13,625 nucleotides of DNA from Desulfobacterales bacterium. Its GTDB lineage: Bacteria; Desulfobacterota; Desulfobacteria; Desulfobacterales; 4be13. Below, one piece after another: positions 6,880-12,766 of this stretch. A model generated the notes under the pieces. That model saw nothing but the letters and a program-made list of their open reading frames with translations. It was not told where the DNA came from and ran no database searches. The DNA lies in NCBI GenBank assembly GCA_029940115.1, contig JAOZRQ010000145.1, positions 1 through 13,625 on the forward strand, in the 5' to 3' direction. A program made the position numbers and the translations under genes. Numbering within the stretch: position 1 is the stretch's first letter; every line of letters begins with the position of its first letter.

Positions 6880-7221
6880 ATGGCGCAGGAAAATGATGTT
6901 GTACTGGTATATCTTGAAGATCAACCGTTGACGTTTGCTCGGATAGAATCAATACTTCCGGACATGAAAAAGGACTGGTATCATGTGAAAATACTGATTC
7001 TTCAGGTTCCGCTTCAGGTGGCCACATGGATACTGCGGGACATTTACATTAATGGTGAGGAGTTCACCATGGGGGGGAAGCGGATGCGCATGGAACCCGT
7101 GGTCTGCCCGGATCTCCCGGAAGCGGCGGATGAGGATCAGGAAAAAGAATCTGAAAAGCCGAAGGGTGATCCAGATTCCAAGATCATATCGCTGGCGGAT
7201 CGGCTGAAAAAAAGGAGGTGA
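6880..7221 (+). CDS. Conserved-looking small protein, unknown function
   Basis: A 113-aa soluble protein with AGGAGG (6870-6875) 4 nt before the ATG. Residues 1-70 look like a compact domain: alternating strands (DVVLVYLEDQPLTFARIE, then WYHVKILILQVPLQVATWIL) and a turn with YINGEEFTMGGKRMRMEPV. Residues 77-113 are acidic then basic (EAADEDQEKESEKPKGD, ending LADRLKKRR) and probably disordered. I have the impression that similar proteins occur in other Desulfobacterota, but I cannot name a family. It follows recB after a repeat tract, so co-transcription is possible. No motif links it to DNA repair. Confidence 0.75.
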   Translation: MAQENDVVLVYLEDQPLTFARIESILPDMKKDWYHVKILILQVPLQVATWILRDIYINGEEFTMGGKRMRMEPVVCPDLPEAADEDQEKESEKPKGDPDSKIISLADRLKKRR

Positions 7222-7362
7222 TGGGCAAACCCCTGTCATTCCTTCAAATTGTTCCATTGCCGGCAGCAACCTGTCATTGATATTTTTCATGATTGCAGAT
7301 TGACATCCCATAAACCATATGGCATGATCCTGTCAAGTTTGACAATTTTTTGTATCTGTTTA

Positions 7363-7486
7363 CTGTGTACAGGACAAAAAAATGATTTGAGGAAAGAAAC
7401 CCGGCTTTTTCTTGCAGTTGGGAGTCGGCTTGCTTGGGAAAAAGCCGGGTTTCTCGCCCATTCCCGAATTTTTGTCCTGTACACAG
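7363..7486. mobile_element. 124-bp MITE-like palindromic element, copy 3, with 9-bp target duplication
   Basis: Same family as 93-217 and 945-1069, one base shorter. Ends are CTGTGTACAGGACAAAAA (7363-7380) and the exact complement ending at 7486. The perfect 9-bp direct repeat ATCTGTTTA lies at 7354-7362 and 7487-7495. The inner arms AAGAAACCCGGCTTTTTC and complement are retained. It lies in a non-coding stretch after the 113-aa gene, so this insertion looks harmless. The region 7222-7353 before it holds nothing I recognise. Confidence 0.85.
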
Positions 7487-7497
7487 ATCTGTTTAAT

Positions 7498-7802
7498 CAG
7501 GTCAAGCCTAGGCCGTCCAAATCAGCTAATTTCCCTTTCGGCCCTCCCATTTTGTCCCGATTCTTGATGAGATGGGCATTGCGGCCAAATTTTGCGGGGC
7601 CAAAAGTCGGGCAGGAAACAATGGCTGAAAACGGCATTTTAGACGGCCCAGGTCAAGCCATAGGCCGTCTAAATCAGCCAATTTTGCCTGCCCAACTTTT
7701 TGCCCGGCCAAATCCTTTCAGGACAAGCGTTTGGGACGACATGGCCGGGTCCGAAAGTCGGGCAAAAGACATGGCTGAAAACCGGCGTTTTTAGACGGCC
7801 TA
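7498..7802. repeat. Two adjacent copies of a ~142-bp palindromic unit
   Basis: Copy B runs 7661-7802, with perfect inverted ends TAGGCCGTCTAAA (7661-7673) and TTTAGACGGCCTA (7790-7802). Copy A runs about 7509-7650, with TAGGCCGTCCAAA at the left and TTTTAGACGGCC (7637-7648) at the right. Both share inner words (AAATCAGC-AATTT, AAAGTCGGGCA, ATGGCTGAAAA), but their middles have diverged. CAGGTCAAGCC precedes each copy (7498-7508 and 7649-7659). The pair is therefore either a tandem duplication of a ~151-bp unit or two insertions of a palindromic element. No coding content is supported. Confidence 0.7.
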
Positions 7803-7872
7803 CATCTGAACCATGACCACCCCATTGAACAGTGGTGAGTCCGCTCAATTCCCCCATCACCGGGAGATAAGC

Positions 7873-7901
7873 TTGACAAGCTGTTCATGCTGTATTACAT
7901 T
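7873..7901 (+). promoter_or_regulatory. Sigma70-type promoter for the ATPase-TOPRIM operon
   Basis: TTGACA (7873-7878) is a perfect -35 box. A 17-nt spacer leads to TACATT (7896-7901), which matches four of six bases of the -10 consensus. It lies 30 nt before the ATPase start codon, giving a short leader. No operator-like palindrome overlaps it that I can see. Confidence 0.6.
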
Positions 7902-7930
7902 AAGTTTCAAACGGAGAACTGGCATAAGAG

Positions 7931-9001
7931 ATGAAGATAAAAAGAATGACATTGCAAAATTACAAAATGTTCTTGCAACCAAAAACCTTTTCATTCACAG
8001 ATTCTGAGGAGATTGTAAATGAAATGACGCTGATTGTTGGCAACAATGGAACGGGCAAGACGTCCATTTTGCAGGCAATCGTGATATTGTTGGCATCCGC
8101 TGTCAGAGAACGGTTTGACCCCAAAAAATTGGATTGGCCGGGTTTTGAATACAGGCACCTGCAAACGGGTCAACTTCCGCTTGGAATGGAAGCTGAGATC
8201 ATATTTGATGATGATGAAATAGAAAGAACCCGGGAATATGCAAGTCGTCTCAAAGAAATTGGGATAAGGCGTTTGGGTTTGCCAGGATCAGACAAAAGCG
8301 TCACCCTTTTTTTTGATTATCAGACAGGCAAAACTGTTGCAAAGGGGCCAAAGGAAGTTTTTTATCAGTTCCATGGCTATCAATATGCAAAAAGGTTGGC
8401 ACGTCTGACCCCTCAAAAAAATCTGCTTTTTGAAGATGTTGGAAACATCTATTGGTACACAGAACAGCGAAATTCACACAACATCACAAATCTGTTGGAT
8501 GACAAGACGTCACGATTGGATGACATCAGAAGTTTTTTGGCGAGTGCCCACAATTATCATTCTGCGGTTCAGCAGAAAAAACGGGCAATCAGAGAAGGGG
8601 AATTTGATTTTTATGACAATTTGGAGAGGTTGTACAAAAAGGTGTTCCCTAACAGAAGTTTTGTGGGATCCTCACCTCGCTTTGACATATACGAGCAGGC
8701 AAAAGCTCCCGATTTCTTTTTGCACTCCGGACAGGCCCAATATGAAATGTCAGGTCTGTCTGCCGGGGAAAGAGCCATTTTTCCAATATTGATGGACTTC
8801 ACTCGTTGGAACATCAACAATTCCATCGTCATCATTGATGAATTGGAATTGCACCTTCATCCGCCATTGCAACAAACTCTTGTGAGAGCCTTGTCAGAAA
8901 TGGGACATGACAATCAATTCATTTTCACAACGCACTCAAACGCTGTAATCACAATGTTTGATGAAGGTGAGAATCAGATCATACGGTTGCCCAATGAGTA
9001 A
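7931..9001 (+). CDS. AAA/ABC-like ATPase of the OLD/AAA_15 kind, PARIS AriA-like
   Basis: A 356-aa SMC/ABC-type ATPase: MKIKRMTLQNYKMF start strand, Walker A GNNGTGKT (37-44), ABC signature LSAGERA (276-282), Walker B IVIIDELELHLHP with D303-E304, and switch histidine H335 in FTTHS. The middle (~60-270) has no coiled coil of SMC length. It resembles the small AAA_15/AAA_21 ATPases of defence systems. The start overlaps no other gene; GGAG at 7913-7916 is rather far (14 nt), so initiation may be modest. The stop overlaps the next start by 8 nt, implying a coupled operon. In PARIS, AriA forms the ATPase scaffold that senses phage proteins and holds the toxic partner; that role here is inference. 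OLD, Gabija-like or Septu-like ATPases are alternatives. The gene is more AT-rich than recB. Confidence 0.85.
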   Translation: MKIKRMTLQNYKMFLQPKTFSFTDSEEIVNEMTLIVGNNGTGKTSILQAIVILLASAVRERFDPKKLDWPGFEYRHLQTGQLPLGMEAEIIFDDDEIERTREYASRLKEIGIRRLGLPGSDKSVTLFFDYQTGKTVAKGPKEVFYQFHGYQYAKRLARLTPQKNLLFEDVGNIYWYTEQRNSHNITNLLDDKTSRLDDIRSFLASAHNYHSAVQQKKRAIREGEFDFYDNLERLYKKVFPNRSFVGSSPRFDIYEQAKAPDFFLHSGQAQYEMSGLSAGERAIFPILMDFTRWNINNSIVIIDELELHLHPPLQQTLVRALSEMGHDNQFIFTTHSNAVITMFDEGENQIIRLPNE

Positions 9002-9815
9002 AATCATAACGATATACTGTGAAGGAAAAAAAGGGAGTCACGATTACGACATATTGGAAAAGATCATATATGGCCTACCTGCTGATCTTCAAATCGAACC
9101 AATCGGCGGTATAAGAGGCGCTGGAGCCATTATACAATACAAAGAAAAAGGGATTGCCAAATCAGACTGTTACATTCTGTTTCGCGACAGAGATTTTGAC
9201 AAACCCATTCCCCCAAGCACGACGCTGGAACAAGATGAAAAAAAACCGTATTGCTATTATTCATACCGGAATACCATCGAAAACTACCTTTTTGACACCT
9301 CTCTGTTTTTCTCTTTTTTAAAACAAAAACATTTATGTGAGAAATACGCCATTGATTCAGATCACGATGTCAAAGACAAGTTCATTGAGGCCGCGGAACA
9401 AATAAGGTATTATCAAGCCGTCAGGCATACAATGGGAAAAATGCGGACAAGTGAAACTGACTTTGGCACAAAATTGACTGCCAAAAGCGGGAAGTTGCCG
9501 GAAAGGTTGGATGAGGAGTCTTGCAGGGATGAGGCGTGGAGAAAAATAGGGGAGGGAAAATTGGCAACGAATTCTTGGACCAAAGATAATTTCTTGAAAT
9601 TTTATCAGGCTTTCATTGATGCCTTTGATAAAGATTTCATGGAAAATCTCAATTTTTTGATTTATTTCCAAGGAAAAGACTTTGCATCTTCTTTGAAGTT
9701 GATATTGCCAGGTTTTCCATTAAGGGATTACTATAAGTTCGCAAAGAAAGGTTTTGATTATCGTAAGTTCCCAGATTTGGTACAACTTAGAGAATTAATA
9801 GAAAAAAAGTTATAA
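8994..9815 (+). CDS. TOPRIM-like DUF4435 protein, PARIS AriB-like effector candidate
   Basis: A 273-aa product. ATG 8994 is chosen because it overlaps the ATPase stop (ATGAGTAA) and the protein then begins directly with a strand, MSKIITIYCEGKKGSHDYDI, as TOPRIM domains do. The candidate metal-binding residues are E10 in CEGK and D65/D67/D69 in ILFRDRDFD. These are followed by YRNTIENYL (~91-99), similar to the R-x-x-E-N-x-L element of DUF4435. The C-terminal ~150 residues are helical and charged. Known AriB proteins of PARIS are DUF4435 TOPRIM nucleases that cut a tRNA when released from the ATPase. By analogy this would be the toxic nuclease, but the family call rests on my reading of motifs. 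It is the last gene of the two-gene operon. Confidence 0.75.
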   Translation: MSKIITIYCEGKKGSHDYDILEKIIYGLPADLQIEPIGGIRGAGAIIQYKEKGIAKSDCYILFRDRDFDKPIPPSTTLEQDEKKPYCYYSYRNTIENYLFDTSLFFSFLKQKHLCEKYAIDSDHDVKDKFIEAAEQIRYYQAVRHTMGKMRTSETDFGTKLTAKSGKLPERLDEESCRDEAWRKIGEGKLATNSWTKDNFLKFYQAFIDAFDKDFMENLNFLIYFQGKDFASSLKLILPGFPLRDYYKFAKKGFDYRKFPDLVQLRELIEKKL

Positions 9816-10117
9816 GCTATGTGTAGCATCATTTTCAGGTCAGTCGTTTCAGCACAAGGAGTTAGAACCGGAAAAATCCAAAGAAGAGGCGGCCTTTCAT
9901 GTTACGGTTTCAGCAGGATCAACTTTGCGGATAAATCGGGCTGCCCAAGAAATCCGGACTGACTAGGACAGACCGGGATATCCCCTGACAAGCTCGGTCA
10001 GTTTGTGAAGGAGGGTTGGCGAGGGTGAGGGAAAATTGATGATGCATGTTTGATTCAGGGACGGTAAGGGGATCAGCGTGATTTTGTGGACCATTGCAAA
10101 TTATCACGCCATTTTCT
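9816..10117. other. Non-coding gap after the ATPase-TOPRIM operon
   Basis: No gene is supported. Small structures only: GCTA-TGTG-TAGC directly after the operon stop (9816-9827), followed by ATCATTTT, could be a weak terminator. GGGATATCCC is a palindrome at ~9975-9984, and CTGAC (9985-9989) pairs with GTCAG (9997-10001). The sequence is otherwise featureless up to the 150-bp repeat that begins at 10118. Confidence 0.45.
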
Positions 10118-10267
10118 CTTGCAATTCCCTAAAATTGGTGTTGCTGTCTTGAACAGTCATGGCCGTAAACTCCTTTGCAGTTTAGGGTCGTGATGAGAGA
10201 CTGGCTGAAGTTACAGCTTCAGCCCGTCTCGTTATTCGGGAAAGGTATCAGGAATTGCCGGGAAAGT
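10118..10267 (+). repeat. 150-bp structured repeat, copy 1, upstream of the HEPN gene
   Basis: Aligned to 11482-11631 without a gap, it differs at 9 of 150 positions. It folds around a 14-bp stem GAGACTGGCTGAAG (10197-10210) with CTTCAGCCCGTCTC (10217-10230), one mismatch, 6-nt loop. The ends GCAATTCC (10121-10128) and GGAATTGC (10251-10258) are complementary and would close the unit. TAAACT/AGTTTA forms a small extra hairpin. It ends 30 nt before the start codon of the downstream gene. It may be a structured 5' leader or a mobile/recombination unit; no flanking target duplication is seen. Confidence 0.8.
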
Positions 10268-10297
10268 AAAGGTTTTGAAGGAAAAGGGAGAATTATT

Positions 10298-10975
10298 ATG
10301 TCAGATGTCAATGAGTTGACCGATCCATTGATCTGTACACACTGTGGCAACAAAGCCCCTATGCAGATAAAAGCTAAATATGATGAAATAGAATGGCAGA
10401 GCGCAGGTGAAAGAGAATGCTTTGGTTATATGATTGAAGAGGGCCGTCAAATAGGTTATGTCTGGGAATTACTTAAATGTCCATCCTGCAACAATATTCT
10501 TTTGTTTAGATATGTATATGAACCCTCAGATGGTGCGACAGAAGAAACTTTCCTTTACCCAAAAGCATCAGAGCAAATTTATGGTCTGCCTGAAGACGTT
10601 TCAAGGGCTTACACAGAAGCACAAAAGATCAAACGCCATTCAAACTCTTTCGGCATACAATTGGGTCGAGTTCTTGAGTTCGTATGTTTGGACAAGGAGG
10701 CGAAAGGAAACAATCTTAAAAAAAAGCTGAAAGACATGGCTGACAGAGAAATCATTCCGAAACAGCTTGCCGATATGGGGGATGCAATGCGGGAATTTCG
10801 TAATTTCGGAGCACACGCTAATCCATTTCAAGAGCTTACAGAAAAAGAGGTGCCAATACTTGAAGCCTTGATCAAAGCAATACTTGAATATGTTTATTCT
10901 GCACCTGCTCTTATTCAGGAGGCACAGTCAAGGATCGATGAGTTTAATGCCAAACCCGAACGAAACAATTCTTGA
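10298..10975 (+). CDS. Zinc-ribbon + HEPN-like DUF4145 protein
   Basis: A 225-aa product. ATG 10298 is chosen for AAAAGGGAG (10282-10290), 7 nt upstream; the frame stays open further upstream only because it runs through the repeat. N-terminal zinc ribbon: C13-x2-C16 and C61-x2-C64. Residues ~98-205 match the DUF4145 pattern: AYTEAQKIKRHSNSFGIQLGRVLEFVC (given as AYTEAQKIKRHSNSF then GIQLGRVLEFVC), then MREFRNFGAHANP. R168-N169-x3-H173 is the R-N-x3-H motif of HEPN domains, many of which are metal-independent RNases in defence and toxin systems. DUF4145 proteins are often found near restriction and other defence genes. It is 482 nt downstream of the ATPase-TOPRIM operon with the repeat between, so it has its own leader. 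A nuclease role is inferred, not shown. Confidence 0.75.
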   Translation: MSDVNELTDPLICTHCGNKAPMQIKAKYDEIEWQSAGERECFGYMIEEGRQIGYVWELLKCPSCNNILLFRYVYEPSDGATEETFLYPKASEQIYGLPEDVSRAYTEAQKIKRHSNSFGIQLGRVLEFVCLDKEAKGNNLKKKLKDMADREIIPKQLADMGDAMREFRNFGAHANPFQELTEKEVPILEALIKAILEYVYSAPALIQEAQSRIDEFNAKPERNNS

Positions 10976-11069
10976 CATCCCATCTGATGCATGGTACAAC
11001 CCAATCATTCTGGCAGTGACGGACTGCCTGATCCTTCTCCCTGTGATCGCCCGGATGTTCGGCGTTTGA
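10938..11069 (+). CDS. Doubtful 43-aa ORF with a hydrophobic helix
   Basis: MSLMPNPNETILDIPSDAWY, then a hydrophobic stretch NPIILAVTDCLILLPVIARMF. It starts inside the last 38 nt of the HEPN gene, in another frame, with AAGGA (10930-10934) only 3 nt ahead of ATG 10938; an alternative ATG is at 10947. The overlap hints at coupling and the hydrophobic helix could be membrane-bound. A chance ORF is equally possible. No family is recognised. Confidence 0.25.
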   Translation: MSLMPNPNETILDIPSDAWYNPIILAVTDCLILLPVIARMFGV

Positions 11070-11097
11070 ATGAAAATGTCCCCGCAACTGCTCGGGA

Positions 11098-11283
11098 ATG
11101 CACGATCTTTTTGAAAAGGCAGAAAAAGCGTGGGAACGCCTTTATGCCGAAAACCGGAAAAGCCTGTGTTCATGGGCATTCAGACCGAAAGCGACATTGG
11201 GGGAGACCTCGGAGCGGAAAAAAATAGTTTACGTCAATCATATCAGCAGGTTGCGTGAAATGACCGCTCAGGGGAAACTTTGA
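11098..11283 (+). CDS. Possible 61-aa charged helical protein
   Basis: MHDLFEKAEKAWERLYAENRKSL... ending RLREMTAQGKL has a protein-like, amphipathic helical composition with a W-rich middle. No ribosome binding site stands at the right distance; GGGA touches the start codon. The same frame is open upstream back to TGA 11071-11073, so a few more residues are possible with a non-ATG start. I do not recognise it. It could be the remnant of a longer gene in the cassette bounded by the two 150-bp repeats. Confidence 0.35.
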   Translation: MHDLFEKAEKAWERLYAENRKSLCSWAFRPKATLGETSERKKIVYVNHISRLREMTAQGKL

Positions 11284-11481
11284 GTCACGGGAGGCGTGAA
11301 CGATGTGCTTTGTTTGTTGTCAAGGATGAGAGGCTTTTTGAGTCAGATGTCTGGCCCAACTGATCGGGTCAGACCAAGACCCCGGAAGTGTAGGGGATCA
11401 AGACAAAATTGCCCGTCATCCCCTCTCAGCAACGATCAGGGACGTGGTGACAACTTGTTTCCCTGTAATTTGAAACAAGGG
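11284..11481. other. Intergenic stretch before the second 150-bp repeat
   Basis: No gene is supported. A hairpin CTTGTTTC (11454-11461) with GAAACAAG (11472-11479), 10-nt loop, ends just before the second 150-bp repeat. Words such as GTAGGGGATCA here and GTAAGGGGATCA upstream of the first repeat copy (~10068-10079) suggest that weak similarity between the two upstream flanks extends beyond the repeat. Confidence 0.4.
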
Positions 11482-11631
11482 CTTGCAATTCCCTGAAATT
11501 GGTGTTACTGCCTTGAACAGTCATGGCCGTAAACTCCTTTGCAGTTTAGTGTCGTGATGAGAGACTGGCTGAAGTTCCAGCTTCAGCCAGTCTCGTTATT
11601 CTGGAAAGGTATCAAAAATTGCCGGGAAAGT
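11482..11631 (+). repeat. 150-bp structured repeat, copy 2, upstream of the winged-helix gene
   Basis: Gap-free partner of 10118-10267. Here the central stem is perfect over 14 bp: GAGACTGGCTGAAG (11561-11574) with CTTCAGCCAGTCTC (11581-11594) around TTCCAG. The closing end pairing is weaker than in copy 1 (GCAATT with AATTGC only). The repeat ends GCCGGGAAAGT, 3 nt before the ATG at 11635, so its GGGAAAG could serve as the ribosome binding site of that gene. Confidence 0.8.
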
Positions 11632-11634
11632 CAA

Positions 11635-11892
11635 ATGAATACGACATTACGAATTTCAGTTCTCAAGCATCTGGCAGAAATTGGAAAGCGCACGGACAGC
11701 AGAAAATTGGCAGAAAAAATGAATGTCGATGAAACAGATATTTGTGAAGCCATTAAAGGAATAACAGGCAAGACTCCAAATTTCTGTATTATAGGTCATA
11801 AGTCAGGCATGAGCAGTGCCCCCCCGATATACGATTTTCTGCTTATTACCGACAAAGGTTTGAAGTTCTTGAATGCAAGGCAAAGAGATTGA
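11635..11892 (+). CDS. Small winged-helix DNA-binding protein
   Basis: An 85-aa product. Residues ~5-42 (LRISVLKHLAEIGKRTDSRK then LAEKMNVDETDICEAIKGI) form a helix-turn-helix with the usual S/D-R-K-L-A-E-x-M pattern. Residues ~60-82 (APPIYDFLLITDKGLKFLNA) look like the wing strand plus the L-T-x-K-G-x-x-F-L helix common in winged-helix regulators. It would bind DNA as a small regulator, target unknown. The frame is open into the upstream repeat, but ATG 11635 gives a compact domain and has GGGAAAG (11624-11630) from the repeat a few nt ahead. The two genes preceded by this repeat could be linked by regulation. Confidence 0.65.
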   Translation: MNTTLRISVLKHLAEIGKRTDSRKLAEKMNVDETDICEAIKGITGKTPNFCIIGHKSGMSSAPPIYDFLLITDKGLKFLNARQRD

Positions 11893-11969
11893 AATCTCTC
11901 TGGCACTCTGCAAGGAGATTTGACCCTGCAACTGGCCAATAAGAAAAGGGGAAATAAGTTTTTTCCTCC

Positions 11970-12021
11970 TTGACACCCTCTTAAAAGTAGGATATAAAAC
12001 TTATTTAAAATCTTACTTAAA
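11970..12021 (+). promoter_or_regulatory. Strong promoter with inverted-repeat operator candidate
   Basis: TTGACA (11970-11975), a 17-nt spacer, then TATAAA (11993-11998) is a near-consensus sigma70 promoter. TTAAAAGTAGGAT (11981-11993), inside the spacer, is an imperfect inverted repeat of ATCTTACTTAAA (12010-12021), just before the ribosome binding site. That placement would let a bound protein block the polymerase. The gene behind it encodes a ribbon-helix-helix domain, so autorepression is the natural reading, but it is inferred. Confidence 0.65.
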
Positions 12022-12031
12022 GGAGGAATCT

Positions 12032-12592
12032 ATGGCAAAAAGAGAGGTCAACAAGGTCAAGATGTCTGTGACAATAGACATTGAGGTTAATGAGCAGGTG
12101 GAAGCAGAGGTGGTGGAATTGGGTCTTTCCAAGTCAACGGTCATCAACAGAATGTTGAATGAATACTTGTGTCAAAAAGACCTGAGAAAGGAACTGCTCG
12201 AAGAGACATACAGATCAGGGGACGAACCCGGACGTGATGATTTCAAAAGCTTTCTCATTTACAAACCTCTCACAGATGGCGTCATCTTGGTGAGAAACAG
12301 GAAGTTCGGAGTTGGCACGAATGTGCCACGCATGGTCATACACCGTAGCCCCATGGGATATGAATGGGGCTACAGCGGTGCAGGTCCGTCAGATTTGGCG
12401 CTCAACATACTGGAGGCCGTTCTGACGATTGAGAGACACAAAGGAAAAAGAATAAGGTGCTATGCTGGTGACTGTTGGGATGTTGCATACAAACACCACG
12501 TCGAATTCAGAAGCGAGTTCATTGAAACCGCTCCGAATGGTGCTGTCATCCCGTATGGAAGGATAAGAAAATGGATCGCCGAACGCATTTGA
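12032..12592 (+). CDS. RHH DNA-binding domain fused to a DUF6166-like domain
   Basis: A 186-aa product with AGGAGG at 12021-12026, 5 nt before the ATG. Residues ~10-48 have the ribbon-helix-helix pattern: KMSVTIDIEVNEQVEAEV, then LGLSKSTVINRMLNEYL, where the basic first strand reads the DNA groove and G-L-S-K-S-T-V starts helix B. Residues ~75-186 resemble DUF6166: a beta region (DGVILVRNRKFG, RMVIHRSPMG) followed by the hallmark YEWGYSGAGPSDLALNIL (Y110-L127), and a C-terminal helix RKWIAERI. DUF6166 has no known function to my knowledge. RHH proteins are typically small dimeric repressors or antitoxins; here the C-terminal part may sense a ligand or bind a partner. It has a strong private promoter and operator candidate upstream. 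Confidence 0.75.
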   Translation: MAKREVNKVKMSVTIDIEVNEQVEAEVVELGLSKSTVINRMLNEYLCQKDLRKELLEETYRSGDEPGRDDFKSFLIYKPLTDGVILVRNRKFGVGTNVPRMVIHRSPMGYEWGYSGAGPSDLALNILEAVLTIERHKGKRIRCYAGDCWDVAYKHHVEFRSEFIETAPNGAVIPYGRIRKWIAERI

Positions 12593-12604
12593 AGCCTCAG
12601 ACAG

Positions 12605-12766
12605 GTGAAAAAATATGCAGTTGGTTGGATACCACTCGTTCTTGGGATATGAATCGGTGTGCTGTGCGCTCTGCTGGAAAGCCTGCCACTTGAGGACATT
12701 GATGGAATGGAATATGAGGAACTGATTGAAATTGTGTGGAAATATGAAAATGAGGGAAGAAAATGA
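12605..12766 (+). pseudogene. Small membrane-protein gene with an in-frame TGA
   Basis: From GTG 12605 the frame reads VKKYAVGWIPLVLGI, then TGA (12650-12652, codon 16), then IGVLCALLESLPLEDIDGME, followed by YEELIEIVWKYENEGRK, and stops at TGA 12764-12766. Both halves look like one protein: a transmembrane helix broken at its middle by the TGA, then an acidic amphipathic tail. The stop overlaps the ATG of the next gene as ATGA. A single substitution (for example GGA or TGG to TGA) explains it best. No clear ribosome binding site precedes the GTG; translation of the second half could start at GTG 12659. No family is recognised. Confidence 0.45.

Noticed and set aside
7249..7794. 181-codon + strand ORF
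   Set aside because: It crosses the third 125-bp element and both 142-bp units; the frame is open by chance in repeats and has no ribosome binding site.
9985..10001. Intrinsic terminator CTGAC-loop-GTCAG after the TOPRIM gene
   Set aside because: The stem is only 5 bp with no following T-run and lies 170 nt past the stop codon.
10149..10172. Promoter inside the 150-bp repeat (TTGAAC ... TAAACT)
   Set aside because: The spacing is about 11 nt, too short for a sigma70 promoter; no better pair is visible in the repeat.
10118..11631. CRISPR array or tandem phage repeat
   Set aside because: There are only two long copies 1.36 kb apart, with genes between them and no spacer pattern.
12650..12652. 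TGA as selenocysteine codon
   Set aside because: No convincing stem-loop follows at the distance a bacterial SECIS needs, and the codon is in a hydrophobic helix with no redox motif; a nonsense mutation is simpler.
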